From NCBI GenBank assembly GCA_011109175.1, contig RDEW01000012.1, positions 279,693 through 343,692 of the forward strand: a DNA stretch of 64,000 nt, in the 5' to 3' direction. Position 1 is the stretch's first letter. Each line of letters opens with the position of its first letter. Positions 1 to 9,864 of this stretch are shown here, in pieces. The translations under genes were made by a program, and so were the position numbers. A model generated the notes under the pieces. The model saw only the letters and a program-made list of their open reading frames with translations, did no database searches and had not been told where the DNA came from. This DNA is from Dicyema japonicum. Taxonomy: Eukaryota > Dicyemida > Rhombozoa > Dicyemidae.

Positions 1-860
1 GACTTTCGTTAGAAAATGAATGGACCGATATGTTGTAACTGTAGACAGCACTTTCTAATTTATCAAGCCACTTTTTTTCACTGTTATCCAGCATTTTTGA
101 CAACTTCCTCGTGATCGTCTGATTAAATCTTTCGACAATTCCTTGTGCTCATGGATTGTTAGGCCTTCCGTGAATTTGCTTAATGTTAAAATCTTCGCAA
201 AGTTTTGTTATTTATGAACAAATATCTTAAGTTTTCACATACTTCTTTACCAGACTTATTATAGAGTGGTCGTACAAAAGCGAATCTATAAATTTAAAAA
301 ACCAACCTACTATATATGTCAATGACCGTTAAAAATCCATTTGAAACTTTCATTTAATGTTGAAAATTTTTTCAGGTCTATTAGATCTACCTGAAAACGT
401 TCATTTGGAGAAGAAGCAAACACATGGTGATTTATATCTCCAATCTACAATTATAAAAAATCACGAACTTTTAAAAAACGCGAAAATTTGCAGACTTCAC
501 AATTTCGAATGACTTTTCTGATAATCTCATTCTTTACAGTGAAGTATCTTTGTCGACATTCATACTCAATTTTATTGACTCCTCGGTGTGAAAACTCGTG
601 CAACGATTTCGCAACATGCTCCATTTCGGTTTCATTATCCAAGGATATGACTAACTTGGGATCAGTTGATTTAAGATACAGTCTAAAATTATTGAAAATT
701 TACAATACCTGTCATTGATAATAGAAAAATTCTCTATCTTCTTTACAAGCCTATATTTTTGGTGCCTCGGAAGATTTTCGGGAAATTTACCATGCAAAGC
801 ATCTTTTAAAATTTGATATTCAACGCAATCTTTCACAAAACCCTTGTAAGAAGCCATTGC
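1..860 (-). pseudogene. Integrase remnant (Gypsy/Ginger-type)
   Basis: Read on the minus strand, this is a decayed retroviral-type integrase. Its HHCC zinc-binding part lies at 451-642, with the pattern H..FSHRG followed by CEVC. The end of the catalytic core lies at 1-190, where the motif GIVERFNQTI follows HGRPNNP. In this family the HG.P.NPQ.QG.VER.N block surrounds the catalytic Glu. Here a TGA stop replaces the codon after NNP, and frames change between the pieces, so it cannot be functional. A further upstream piece (651-857) reads FVKDCVEYQILKDALHGKFP, resembling the leader of KRBA2/Ginger-like integrases. No LTR or terminal inverted repeat is visible, and the element continues past the window's left edge. 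Family assignment beyond an rve-type integrase is tentative. Confidence 0.65.
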
Positions 861-1007
861 AACAAATAATCTTCCATGCTATAAATCACGCTAGAAATCT
901 AGGTTTACCGCTATAAAAAAAATAAAATCTTTATAATCATAACATTTATAAATAAAAAACTAATTTAACAGGATTAAATCAAGATATAAATCGGATATAT
1001 AAAATTA

Positions 1008-1137
1008 AATGTCGGATAATCCAATGAGGGACTCATCCTCATCTTTGTCGGTCTGGGATCACTTAGTTAGATGAGAACTTTTATTTCTTTCTTTTGACCC
1101 AGTGATCCGACATTAATAATAATAATGTCGGATAATC
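1008..1137. repeat. 102-bp insertion with 14-bp target duplication
   Basis: The 14-mer AATGTCGGATAATC occurs at 1008-1021 and 1124-1137 and brackets a 102-bp insert ending in (TAA)n. The (TAA)n tail matches the 3' tails of the RTE LINEs in this window, so this may be a short SINE or a LINE-mobilised fragment. The insert end and the second target copy form an 11-bp perfect hairpin stem at 1105-1133. Confidence 0.55.
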
Positions 1138-1196
1138 AAAAGACCTTTTCAAGGTCGAAAAAATGTAACAGGCTGCCCATGCGTTACGCGCCGCCC

Positions 1197-2415
1197 ATGT
1201 GACAAATTACCTATCAGCATGCCATAGTGGATTTCGTGAAGGAAGGTCGACAGCGGACATTCTGTGGAGCCACAGGTGGCGGTGTGCAACGGCTCAAAGA
1301 TACAAAAATGCCACGACCATCCTGGGGATCGATATGTCAAGAGCTTTCGACACCATTAGCCGACACAAGCTAATGGTTGTCCTTCATCAATTTGTGGACC
1401 AATCATTGCTACGGATAATCAGAGTACTTCTCTCAAGTACTGAACTGTCAGTCCGAATTGGGAGAACTCTATCCCGACCATTCAAAACTACAATCGGCAC
1501 TCCTCAGGGAGACTCCCTCTCCCCCTTACTATTTGTGATATATCTCGAAGCTGCACTAAAGGATCTAAGAACTTGCTATGAAGGAAAAATAAACGAAGTC
1601 GTATACGCGGATGATGTGGATTTTATATCCGAGGATACAGAAGCTCTCACACATCTGCTGGAAAATGCACCGGACAAACTGGGGGAATGGTTCCTCATCG
1701 TTAACCGGGCCAAAACGGAAATCACGGAAATCAAAAGAATGGACAACATCCTTAATGAACGTTGGCGACATGTTAATAAGCTTGGATCCCTACTGGGGGA
1801 CACAGAAGACATCATCAAAAGGAAAACACTTGCAGGAGTAGCAATGCGAAAACTCAAAAAGGATGGCTGAAAGGACTAGATGTCAATCTGCGGATACGCA
1901 TGTACAATGCATTTGTGAAACCGATACTGACATACAATGCTGGTACTTGGGCCTGTACAGGTGCGGAATCAATGGCTCTCGATGGGTTCCACAGAAAACA
2001 ACTTAGAGTATTATTTGGCATGCAGTGGCCAGCCAGAATCTCGAATACCGGTATTTACAAAAAATGCAAGAGTAGGCCTCTAAGCCTGGAAATCACTGAC
2101 GCCCGGTGGAGACTGTTTGGTCACGTACTACGCATGGATCTTGCTGCCTCGGCTAATGTGGCGATAGAGAACCATTTCATGTTCGAGGGCAAATGCTTCC
2201 GTGGCAGACCAAGGATGACCCTACCTATCATGCTGCACAAAGACCTCCAAAGGATGAAGAAATGCCTAAAGACGGGAGACGATCTGGACATGCTGAGATC
2301 GACTGCGTGTAACCGTGGAGGATGGAAGAGGCTAACTAATAACATTGTTTCTTGTATTGCACATGCTTTGCTATAACTATTATGGCAAGGCGATAAGTGC
2401 TGTAATAATAATAAA
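1197..2415 (+). mobile_element. RTE-like LINE, 5'-truncated (copy f)
   Basis: This is the reverse-transcriptase half of the RTE-like family. The first ORF (1199-1870) carries SGFREGRSTAD, DMSRAFDTI, GTPQGDSLSPLLF and VYADDVDFIS, the last being the catalytic YADD box. A 1-nt frameshift near 1857 moves to the second ORF (1900-2376), which carries AFVKPILTYNAGTWACTG and LFGHVLRMD. The endonuclease is missing, as expected for a 5'-truncated insertion. The 3' end is a short UTR followed by TAATAATAATAAA. CATGTG lies on both sides (near 1191 and 2417) and could be a short target duplication, but it is weak. This is a dead copy. Confidence 0.85.
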
Positions 2416-2429
2416 AACATGTGGAGGAA

Positions 2430-2810
2430 CAATGTACAAATGTCTCTCTCAAGATCAACATACTTAAAGCTGTGTCAGGTCATTCCTTCGGCCAAAACAA
2501 AGAAGCCCTAACCATCATATATAAATAATTCATTCGAACAACTATTAACTATGCAAGCCCTTGGTGGTCAACCTTTGCCTCTCTTAGTTCTATTGACAAA
2601 CTACAAAATGTACAAAACATCGCGCTCAGGATAATTACTGGATGTCTCAGATCAACTCCTATTGATCATCTATCCATTTATGTTCCCATTTTATGTTCTA
2701 GATCAGTTAATGAATTAAAACGTTATTCAACACTACTTGAGAAAAATTATGCAATACAGAGTTATTCTATGTTACATAATTCCATTTGACACTCTGGATC
2801 ATTTACTGAT
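2430..2810 (+). pseudogene. Jockey/CR1-like RT C-terminal remnant
   Basis: In one plus frame this reads LKINILKAVSGHSFGQNKE, then YASPWWSTF and LQNVQNIALRIITGCLRSTP. This is the typical C-terminal pattern of jockey/CR1-type reverse transcriptases (L..LKAVSG.. followed by LQ..QN.ALR..TG). Stops interrupt it. Nothing remains of the YADD core. It lies directly downstream of RTE copy f. Confidence 0.6.
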
Positions 2811-2882
2811 GTATAAATTAGATCACGAAATGAATAACAAAATAAACATTATCACTTCTTGCCTAATAGAAGCTTAAATCTA

Positions 2883-3006
2883 CAGGATCAGGAACTATTC
2901 TGGTACTAATCTACAGCGTGCGGTATGTTGGAATTGAGTATTGCACAGGAATAAATCAAAGGATTCGCAGAAATATGCCAGAGCAGTACCAGAATAGTTC
3001 CTGATC
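2883..3006. repeat. 23-bp inverted repeat at LINE truncation point
   Basis: The 23 bases at about 2885-2907 are the exact reverse complement of those at 2984-3006, separated by about 76 bp. The right arm is coding sequence of the RTE endonuclease below (GIRNYSGT), so the left arm is a short inverted copy of LINE sequence at the element's 3' break. Confidence 0.6.
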
Positions 3007-3579
3007 CCCCTTCCATGTGGTCCAATAAAACGTTCGTGTCCTTGATGTACCCCAGCTTTAGCATTCCAATCACCAGCGATAAGGAGGAACGATGAAAACT
3101 TCAGAGAAGATACGACCTCGACAAGTTCTTCGTAGAAAACGTCCAATTCCTCTGGGTTTTTGGCAACACGGCCACTATGTGGGGCGTACACGTTCACAAT
3201 GGAAATTAGTTGCCTGGACTTCCCTTTGGGTCCAATAAGAAATTGAATAACACATATCCTGTCATCAATTTTCCAATATCGATGTAATCTGGGGAGCAAA
3301 TTCTTGTGAACAGCGAAACCCTGTCCATAGTGTTTACAGTACGATGGAAGGAGGATTAGTCTGTAGTCTCCAAGGTTTTCATCGAGTCCTTTTCTGAGCT
3401 TCGTCTCTTGGAGACAGCAAACAGAGCATCCATATTTTGCAAGGTCCAGACATAGTTGGTGCCTCTTCGACCAGTCATTAAGGCCCCTGGCATTGAAGGT
3501 AAGGGTAGAAAACCAAGGATTATTCAATTGCGTATTAGACATATGTGCCATAGAGGGACGTCACCACCTCAACCAAAAA
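2905..3579 (-). mobile_element. RTE-like LINE, endonuclease half only (copy a)
   Basis: The open frame of 218 codons (2895-3551, minus) is an AP-type endonuclease domain. It shows LTFNARGLN, LQETKL, VNVYAPHSG and AGDWNAKAG, the Mg2+-binding and phosphate-contact motifs of this fold. It starts 30-40 bp inside the conserved LINE 5' end (GGTTGAGGTGGTGACG, on the minus strand near 3560-3575) and stops abruptly after FLCNTQFQHTA, with no RT following. It is a 3'-truncated or rearranged copy, unlike the usual 5' truncation. Confidence 0.85.
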
Positions 3580-3830
3580 TACGAATAGAGAGGTTAAAAA
3601 TGTAATAATTTAGTATACTTTCTATATTTGGGGCACCCTCTATATTTGGAGCACTTTTCTATTGGGGCGGGGTCCTACTGTATATTGGAGACTCTGAGTT
3701 ATCCTCATTGACTATAAATGTTATGAAAATACAGGGGATGACGATTCTAAAGGAATGTGTGGTTCATATTTTAAATTCATTTGTTGGTAGAATTTCACCA
3801 GAAGACATTAAAGTTGCCGTTTTTCATTCA
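3580..3830. other. Intergenic, short tandem motif
   Basis: No coding signal. TCTATATTTGG followed by GCAC is repeated twice between about 3621 and 3655. Otherwise AT-rich and unremarkable. Confidence 0.5.
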
Positions 3831-4204
3831 TAGGCCTTTCGAGATAAATTATTTTATAGCCGCGTGGCGCTGTGTGGCGCTGCGTGGTTCATTGATTGAA
3901 GTTTTCTGTTTGTTTGTCTGTACCTCCTCTCTCTTCCTATTAGAGTGGCGTCATGTGATCCACCTGTCTAGGTGACGCCCAGTGCCAGGCCGGCACGAAA
4001 AAGGATCATTTGTTCTTCCCCACTCAACTGGAGGGGTTTCCACAACTGAATGTAATGGACGTCTTACCCTTTATGCTGATTCCGGATGGACTCTGTTTCT
4101 GTAGAAGTGGAAACTGGATACACTTAATTAGTTGTTTACTTTAACTTCTTTCTCGGTGTATCCGGGGTTAATAAATTAATTAAATAGGCCTTTCGAGACA
4201 AATT
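3831..4204. repeat. SINE-like repeat family A, copy 1, with TSD
   Basis: A 334-bp insertion (3851-4184) is bracketed by 20-bp direct repeats, TAGGCCTTTCGAGAYAAATT, with one mismatch (3831-3850 and 4185-4204). The body shares stretches (GATCCACCTGTCT, then GAAAAAGGATCATTTG, then TTTCCACAACTG) with copies near 7540 and 25660. The 3' end is AT-rich. A LINE-mobilised SINE fits the size, tail and target duplication. No clear tRNA promoter boxes are visible. Confidence 0.65.
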
Positions 4205-4449
4205 GATAACCACGTTTATAGAAATTGCAGTTCAACCTACAAACACGTATAATATCTCTTCTTAACGCAAGGCGATCACCATAGCACTTAGAAGTAAACT
4301 CTATCTTTGGGACAGCATGACGTGGTCAATAATTAGGCAAGCATTCTCGCGTTACCCATAAGCATATACTTGGGGTTCCGCTTTCTTATCATTAATTGTT
4401 CAAATAGGGTGGAATTGAAAAAAATAGAAAATTCTAAATTATGGTAAGC

Positions 4450-6430
4450 ACGTGTTAATCAATGAGTCTCTTCAACTTCACTATATAACCTACTCGGTAT
4501 TTTTCATCGAATTTTGTCCGCAAAAAACGAGATAAATGAAACAACCAAGGAAAGGTATTTTTGAGATCAGTCAAATGGATCTGATGGGCGGGAAGTTTCA
4601 GGTGGGTTGAGACAAGAGAAAGGTGATCCTTTTTGTGGTCCTTAAGGAGACAGTAGGGATCGAAACATCTTTCGAATTCTCTTCGAATGCTCCACCAGTG
4701 AACCAACAGCGTTTCGGAAGTGTCTTCTTTTATTTCTGCAGAGGAATTCTATCGGAGTGCACTTTTTTAAAGCCGATCTGAATTCCTCCGCATGAACCAC
4801 CCTCTCTCTGAATGGGTTTCCTAGCTCATTGCACATACGTAGGAAGCCCAGGACATTTCTCACCGTCGCCTCCCCTGAAAGGTTCAATAATAATAATGTA
4901 GACATGGATCTCTCATTTTTTAATCCATGTTGAAAAGACCTCTCCAGGATTTTTGACATGAAACATAGTATTGACACTGGTCTAAAAGACGCTGAATCAT
5001 CTCTCGGTCTTCCTGATTTTAGTATTGGCCGTATTATTGCCTGTTTCCATAATAATAGTATCACATTCTGGTTAATCGAATAGTTGAAAATCGACGTTAG
5101 AAAAATGACTCCCCCGTCTCCAAGATATTTTTAATAAAATAACAGGAATGTTGTCTGGTCTATGAGAGTATGTCGTTTTTGCGCAATGTATTATGTCCAT
5201 CACCTTTCTCTCTGAAAAGAAGAGTGGTTCTAATAGTCTCTTTAGTTTCTTGCGTGATGGTAGTGTATCAGACTTCATGTGCTCCTTGTGTGAAATTTTA
5301 GTATAGATTTTATCAAATTGTTCACATCACTTTGAACATAATCCTCTTCTGTTGAAACTTCATCGCTTTTGCCACATTTCGAATAGCTTTCCACACCTCT
5401 TCATTAGTGCGATTTCTATTCACCATTGTAAGCACACGATTCTTCAACCTCTGGGCCTTGAGCTTTTTAGCCTGATCCGGAGTTTATATCCAAGGTTATC
5501 CGGTTAGATTTTTTAAGCTATTTCTTTCTTTCATCAAGGACGTCTTCCCTCGACCACTCGACAAATTTAAGTAATGTTTGGGTATAGCCCTTGATATGCT
5601 TCTAAGATTATTTGGGTAAAGTAGCTGATAGCATTCTCCAGAGAACTGAAGCTATCCAAGTAACAATTCTTCATTTTTCTTCTGAGAGTTCGCGATACAA
5701 TTTCCTGTTAGCACTTTTGTAATTGAAGCTGCTAGGAATTCTTTTCACGTTGGCCTCTCTTTTGATCTTCACCACAATTGGATTATGGTCGCTTCTGGTT
5801 TCGTAGAGGACTGACCAATCAATTTTTGATGAAAGTGATGATGATCAGAGTGTTACGTCCAGTGAGGTATTTATCTGTCTCTCTCTGTGGTGTCCTTGTA
5901 TTTCCCGATGGATCATTCAATATCGTTAGAGAGTCCGTTTGCGATAACAATAGTTTCTCTCTCATGTCAGCTAGTGTTGACAGCCATAAGGGATGCTTCG
6001 TATTCAAATCCCCGCGATGATGATTCATCGAAGAAGACAGTCTTGATAGGTTGGCATAACATAGCTCTTCGGCAGGAACCAGGAGGCGAAACGTAGATAT
6101 TCACAATCATATTCTTCTTTTCGTTGTCCGAGCGAGATTCTAATTATTTCTGTGACATCATCATCCCTAACAAGTTTCCTCACTTCCGAGGAGATGTCTC
6201 TGCATTTAAAGTTCTTTTTGAATAGAGTTAGTAGAATTCCACCTCTTTTTTCTCTACGGTCCTTCCTGATAGTTTTGTATCCTGGAATGTAATTAAAAGA
6301 GAGTTTGGTCTCTTGAATCATCGCCACGTTAATCTTTTGGCAAGCCAGGAGTGAGCGAAGTTCCCTGATTTTTCCTTTAATTCCATTTATGTTAAGCTGG
6401 AGAGCCGTAAAGTGCTTTTCTCTTCGATGG
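4450..6430 (-). pseudogene. Jockey-like LINE, badly decayed (J1)
   Basis: Reading from right to left, the minus strand gives an AP endonuclease remnant at 5820-6327 (MIQETKL, KRGGILLTLFK, then GDLNTKHPLW, the usual D.N.K...W motif). After a decayed linker comes an RT N-terminal region at 4640-5278. That region reads SHRPDNIPVILLK, then WKQAIIRPILKSGRP and FRPVSILCFMSKILER, which are RT blocks 0-1. The rest of the RT, including the YADD box, is not recognisable. Multiple frameshifts and stops are present. The 4455-4640 part is open but has no recognised motif. Confidence 0.7.
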
Positions 6431-6761
6431 GCTGAGGATTTCCTCCGGGAAGGTTCGATCTTACGCCAAATGCATCGCCCGGGGACGAGAATGTCCCAAG
6501 AAGGATGGGGTCTATTAGTCCTTTTTATGTGGCATTAGGTGCCCCCTGGGCGTTTCCAAATCCTTTTAAATTGGTGGACCACATAACGCCACGATAAATT
6601 TAACACAATAAAAAAATGATACAAGCAGTAAAGAGGAAGGGTAGATAATCACTGACTGATGTTATGATGGGGGATTAATATAGTTATTATTAAATTACAT
6701 TTATTAATAATAATGTTAAATATTTTGTGAAATATTATCAAGTCGTTGTGTGTCTTAAAAA
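6431..6761. other. 5' flank of THUMPD1-like gene
   Basis: No repeat or coding signal beyond the tail of J1. The last 150 bp are strongly AT-rich and probably hold the promoter and 5' UTR of the next gene. No specific element can be called. Confidence 0.4.
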
Positions 6762-7457
6762 ATGGTAAAGAGGAACAAGAAACAATACTTTACAAATTCT
6801 TCTAAGAGAATAAAGATTGGGGACCACTCTCAGGGTATTCTCATAACATCATCCAACATTAAACGTGCTGCTGATGATGCCATTTTAATTTTGGATGACA
6901 TTCCTGGAGTAAAGACCACAGTAGTCAACATTGGAATGAAAAACGCCATTTTTATTGAAATTGAAAGTTCAGATTCTGTCAAAGATATTGTTGATAAGAT
7001 TTTTGATGAGATTGGGGAAGCTAAGACTCCAAGGTCACGTTTCATATGCAAGTTCCAGCCAGTCTTTTCAGTTTGTCATTCAAATATGGACAAGATTTCC
7101 ACAGCCTTATCAGAATCCCTAAAGTCGGAGACCTGGTTGACCACTATCAACTCTATAGACTTGGTCGGGAAGGTGAAGAACAACAGTGACTTCAAATCCT
7201 CCCAAGTGACGGAAAAGTGTCGTCTAGTAGCGAAGGAGTGTCTGTCTGAGTGTCCATTGGAGTTTTCCACCCCTGAAGTATTAGTGCAAGTATTTGTATA
7301 TGGAAAGACATCATTTGTTTGCATAATGTCTTCTTATGATAAATATAGAAAATATAATCTTATTGAGGTGGGGAGAAAGGATTTAATTTATAAATGTTTA
7401 ATATTTATTTTGTTTTTTTTATTTAAATTTGTTAATATTCATTGCGTTGTTGGGTAA
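6762..7457 (+). CDS. THUMPD1/Tan1-like tRNA acetyltransferase adaptor
   Basis: The single open frame encodes about 231 residues. It matches the THUMPD1/Tan1 family, which binds tRNA through its THUMP domain and helps NAT10/Kre33 make ac4C in tRNA. The recognised pattern is GILITSS near residue 25, RFICKFQPVFSVCHSN near 93-108 (family: R...+..P+.GTC.A), and a C-terminal block near 175-210 reading VLVQVFVYGKTSFVCIMSS, followed by YRKYNLIEV. That block is the family signature. The last 25 residues are hydrophobic and unconserved, so the true end may use a micro-intron. It is shorter than vertebrate homologues (about 350 residues). No frame breaks. It is the only host gene outside the palindrome. 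Confidence 0.8.
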   Translation: MVKRNKKQYFTNSSKRIKIGDHSQGILITSSNIKRAADDAILILDDIPGVKTTVVNIGMKNAIFIEIESSDSVKDIVDKIFDEIGEAKTPRSRFICKFQPVFSVCHSNMDKISTALSESLKSETWLTTINSIDLVGKVKNNSDFKSSQVTEKCRLVAKECLSECPLEFSTPEVLVQVFVYGKTSFVCIMSSYDKYRKYNLIEVGRKDLIYKCLIFILFFLFKFVNIHCVVG

Positions 7458-7519
7458 AACTCTCACAAATACCATTTAAGAATTAATTTGTAACACTTAA
7501 AATCATTTTCTTATGTGTC

Positions 7520-7700
7520 ATGTAATCCACCTGTCTCATTGGCGCGAAAAAAAGATCATTTGCTTTCACCACACTCCACCGGATTAGTTACCACAACTGA
7601 AAGGAATCGATGTTCTCTTCACTTTTCGTTGGTTCTGGATGGACTTGTGTGATATTTTAAGGACTCTCTGCTTTAGTTACCGTTGGAAGTAGCTGGTGAC
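7520..7700. repeat. SINE-like repeat family A, copy 2
   Basis: This shares the ordered blocks TGTCATGTAATCCACCTGTC, AAAAGATCATTTG, CCACAACTGAA and GGTTCTGGATGGACT with copy 1, with substitutions and a deletion of the central GC-rich part. It lies just downstream of the THUMPD1-like gene and could be part of its 3' UTR. No target duplication found. Confidence 0.5.
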
Positions 7701-8984
7701 TATTAACTACTGATGTCCATCACTTTGTCTACGATTTGTCATCACCTACCTGTTCTTACAATGGTGGTTCAACTAACATGTAGTATAATCGATCACTATA
7801 ACTAGTAGAACTTTCCCCGCCTGCAAGAAATGATCCTTACACCTCTCAAAGTGATGGTTGGCAAGCACTATGGTTAAGAAATTATGCTCGAAGCCTTGAA
7901 ATGTGAGACGTGGGATCAACGGAAAAACCTCGACAGTGATAGAGTTTCCCGATCAATACCAGAAATGTCAGTCATTACACCAATGACTGATATGTTTAAC
8001 TTAACCACCAATCTAATGAAATACCTGTTAAAGGCCATAATTTTAAGGTTTTTGGAATTTAAAAAAAATTTTTGTTTTGTAAAGGGAATTGGTGACCCAA
8101 TCTTTATTCTTGATAATTTTCAGATTCATTATTATTAAATTATTCCAAAGACCAATGGTAAACCCAAACTAATTCCTTAATCTTGACGCGTTACAACAGA
8201 ACCCTCACCCAAGTACAGTGATCTAGAGCTGAGGTTGATTCCAAAACTCGTCACTAAGGAGCGAAATTGTCTCCTAGTGGAATGAATAGACTGATCCCTT
8301 TGCATTGGGCGTCTTCTGAGTAAGGTGGATCCAATGACGCTACTAGTGGGAAGGAAGAAAAATCAGGTAAGTCTCACCACGGGGCCAAATGGATTCATCT
8401 TCAATTATTATAGTAAGAGTTGATTGAAACAGCAAAGCTTTATGTTCTTTATCAGCCTCTTTACTCACCAATTAAGAATGGATTCAGTGGATGGAAAATG
8501 CACGTTTTCAAAGGAATGGATGAAAATGAGCAAATTTTATAGTTTGATTAAAAAAAGATTAAAAAGTGTAGCTTTCTTTGATGAAACCCAATTTGACTTG
8601 GCTGTTTTTTCACCGGTCATCCGAGGAGTATTGTAATGAATAAGTATTACTATCGACAATATTAACTATGCACATTATCTAATTGGATGATCCTGGTTCC
8701 ATTTATCGTCCTTGCCACTTTTTTTCCTGTGCTCATTAAGATACCCTACCGCTTCTCGGAAGTGTTCCGCTTTTCAACACATGAATCTGGATAGAGATGT
8801 GGAAAAAGATTTTTTAAATAACAGTATATACATGAAAAATATTTTGTTTTTCCATTTTTGTAATATAAAAATGACTTCAAAATAATTAATAAAAACCTCG
8901 TGAGCGCTGCTGGTCATTTGAGCGAATTTTGCTCGTATCCAGCAATAGAAACACAATTCCTTTCTTCAGTTAACAATTAGTCAT
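7701..8984. other. No recognisable gene
   Basis: Two short open frames (7884-8138 and 8424-8636, plus) show no family resemblance and are not conserved elsewhere in the window. I see no repeat, RNA gene or transposase motif here. Small exons split by 20-25-nt introns could be hidden. Confidence 0.4.
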
Positions 8985-9150
8985 TTGAACAGCCTTTTAA
9001 TATCGCTTTTCATCAGAAGACCAGACACTCTCGATTGGGTTTAGCATTGGACTATACGGTGATAGGTAAGTGGTTGCGCTTGGTATTTCCAATTCAACTG
9101 CAAGATCCCGCCGATCTCCACCAGCATCATATAAAGCTAGGTGCTTTAAT
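8985..9150 (-). pseudogene. IS630/Tc1-type transposase C-terminal fragment
   Basis: On the minus strand this reads TTYLSPYSPMLNPIESVWS, the block around the last catalytic acidic residue of DDE transposases of the IS630-Tc1-mariner superfamily (PPYSP.LNPIE..W). The preceding residues (LYDAGGDRRDLAVELEIP) sit where the second Asp region would be, but that Asp context is lost. Only about 55 codons survive. Confidence 0.65.
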
Positions 9151-9299
9151 TTTTGTCAGTATTAATTTTTTACTCACCATGTTATAAATAAATTTTTTAA
9201 AACTTTTTATCAATACCTTTCGATTAAAATAAAAAAATCTAGTTCAATAATAATGAAGAAAATCAATTGTAATTAATTAACACTATACAAGCTGAATTC

Positions 9300-9864
9300 T
9301 TCTCCTATTTGGGCATTGGCCCTTTGTATCACCCTCACAGTTCCCCTCGTATACCACTTGAGAAAGCAAATCACTAAAAAAGACTGCTGTTTCTCTTGGT
9401 TCCTTTTCTACGTCACCTCCGAGTTCAGAGCCTCTGAGATAAGATGATTAGTCACTCTATAATTGAATGAAGCAATTTCTGATTAGTCTTCTCCAAATAA
9501 TTCTTTTTTTGATATTCCTTTATAATGTCAATGTTCAAGTTAGATATGTCATCCAGATTGTATTTGAGTGCAATAAATCTTGCGATAGTGGTCATATATG
9601 TTTTCCTTTGTTTTAAGACCCGCAAGATTCCTGCCCTTCAAAGACAAATGGTAGAATTCTTCTCAAGGTCGGTCAAAAATTGAAATAACATGCATTCACT
9701 CTTATCAGAAATTGAGGTTAATCCTCTTCCAAAACTATTCCTGCTGAGATATAATCTTTCTTTGTTAGCAGGTTTTAAGTGCACTCGTAAGTTAGAGAGT
9801 ATACGCCGGATTTCTAAATCAATATCTTCAAATTCACGTGGTTTAATGTCGATAAGCCCAATGT
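9300..9864 (-). pseudogene. R2-like LINE, 3' segment
   Basis: The minus strand continues the R2-like protein found on the far side of the RTE insertion. It opens with IGLIDIKPREF, then KPANKERLYLSRNSFGRGL, the post-RT pattern (RLYL.R..GGRGL) of R2/NeSL-type elements, and then MTTIARFIALKYNLDDI after a stop. The coding remnant ends near 9440. Bases 9854-9864 (AAGCCCAATGT) are the target-site duplication of the RTE element. Confidence 0.6.

Noticed and set aside
451-860. Integrase pieces as an active virus or intact retrotransposon
   Set aside because: Stops and frameshifts break the frame, no LTRs are visible, and the element is truncated by the window edge.
1191-2422. CATGTG pair as a target-site duplication of RTE copy f
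   Set aside because: Only 6 bp and not exactly at the element ends; could be chance.
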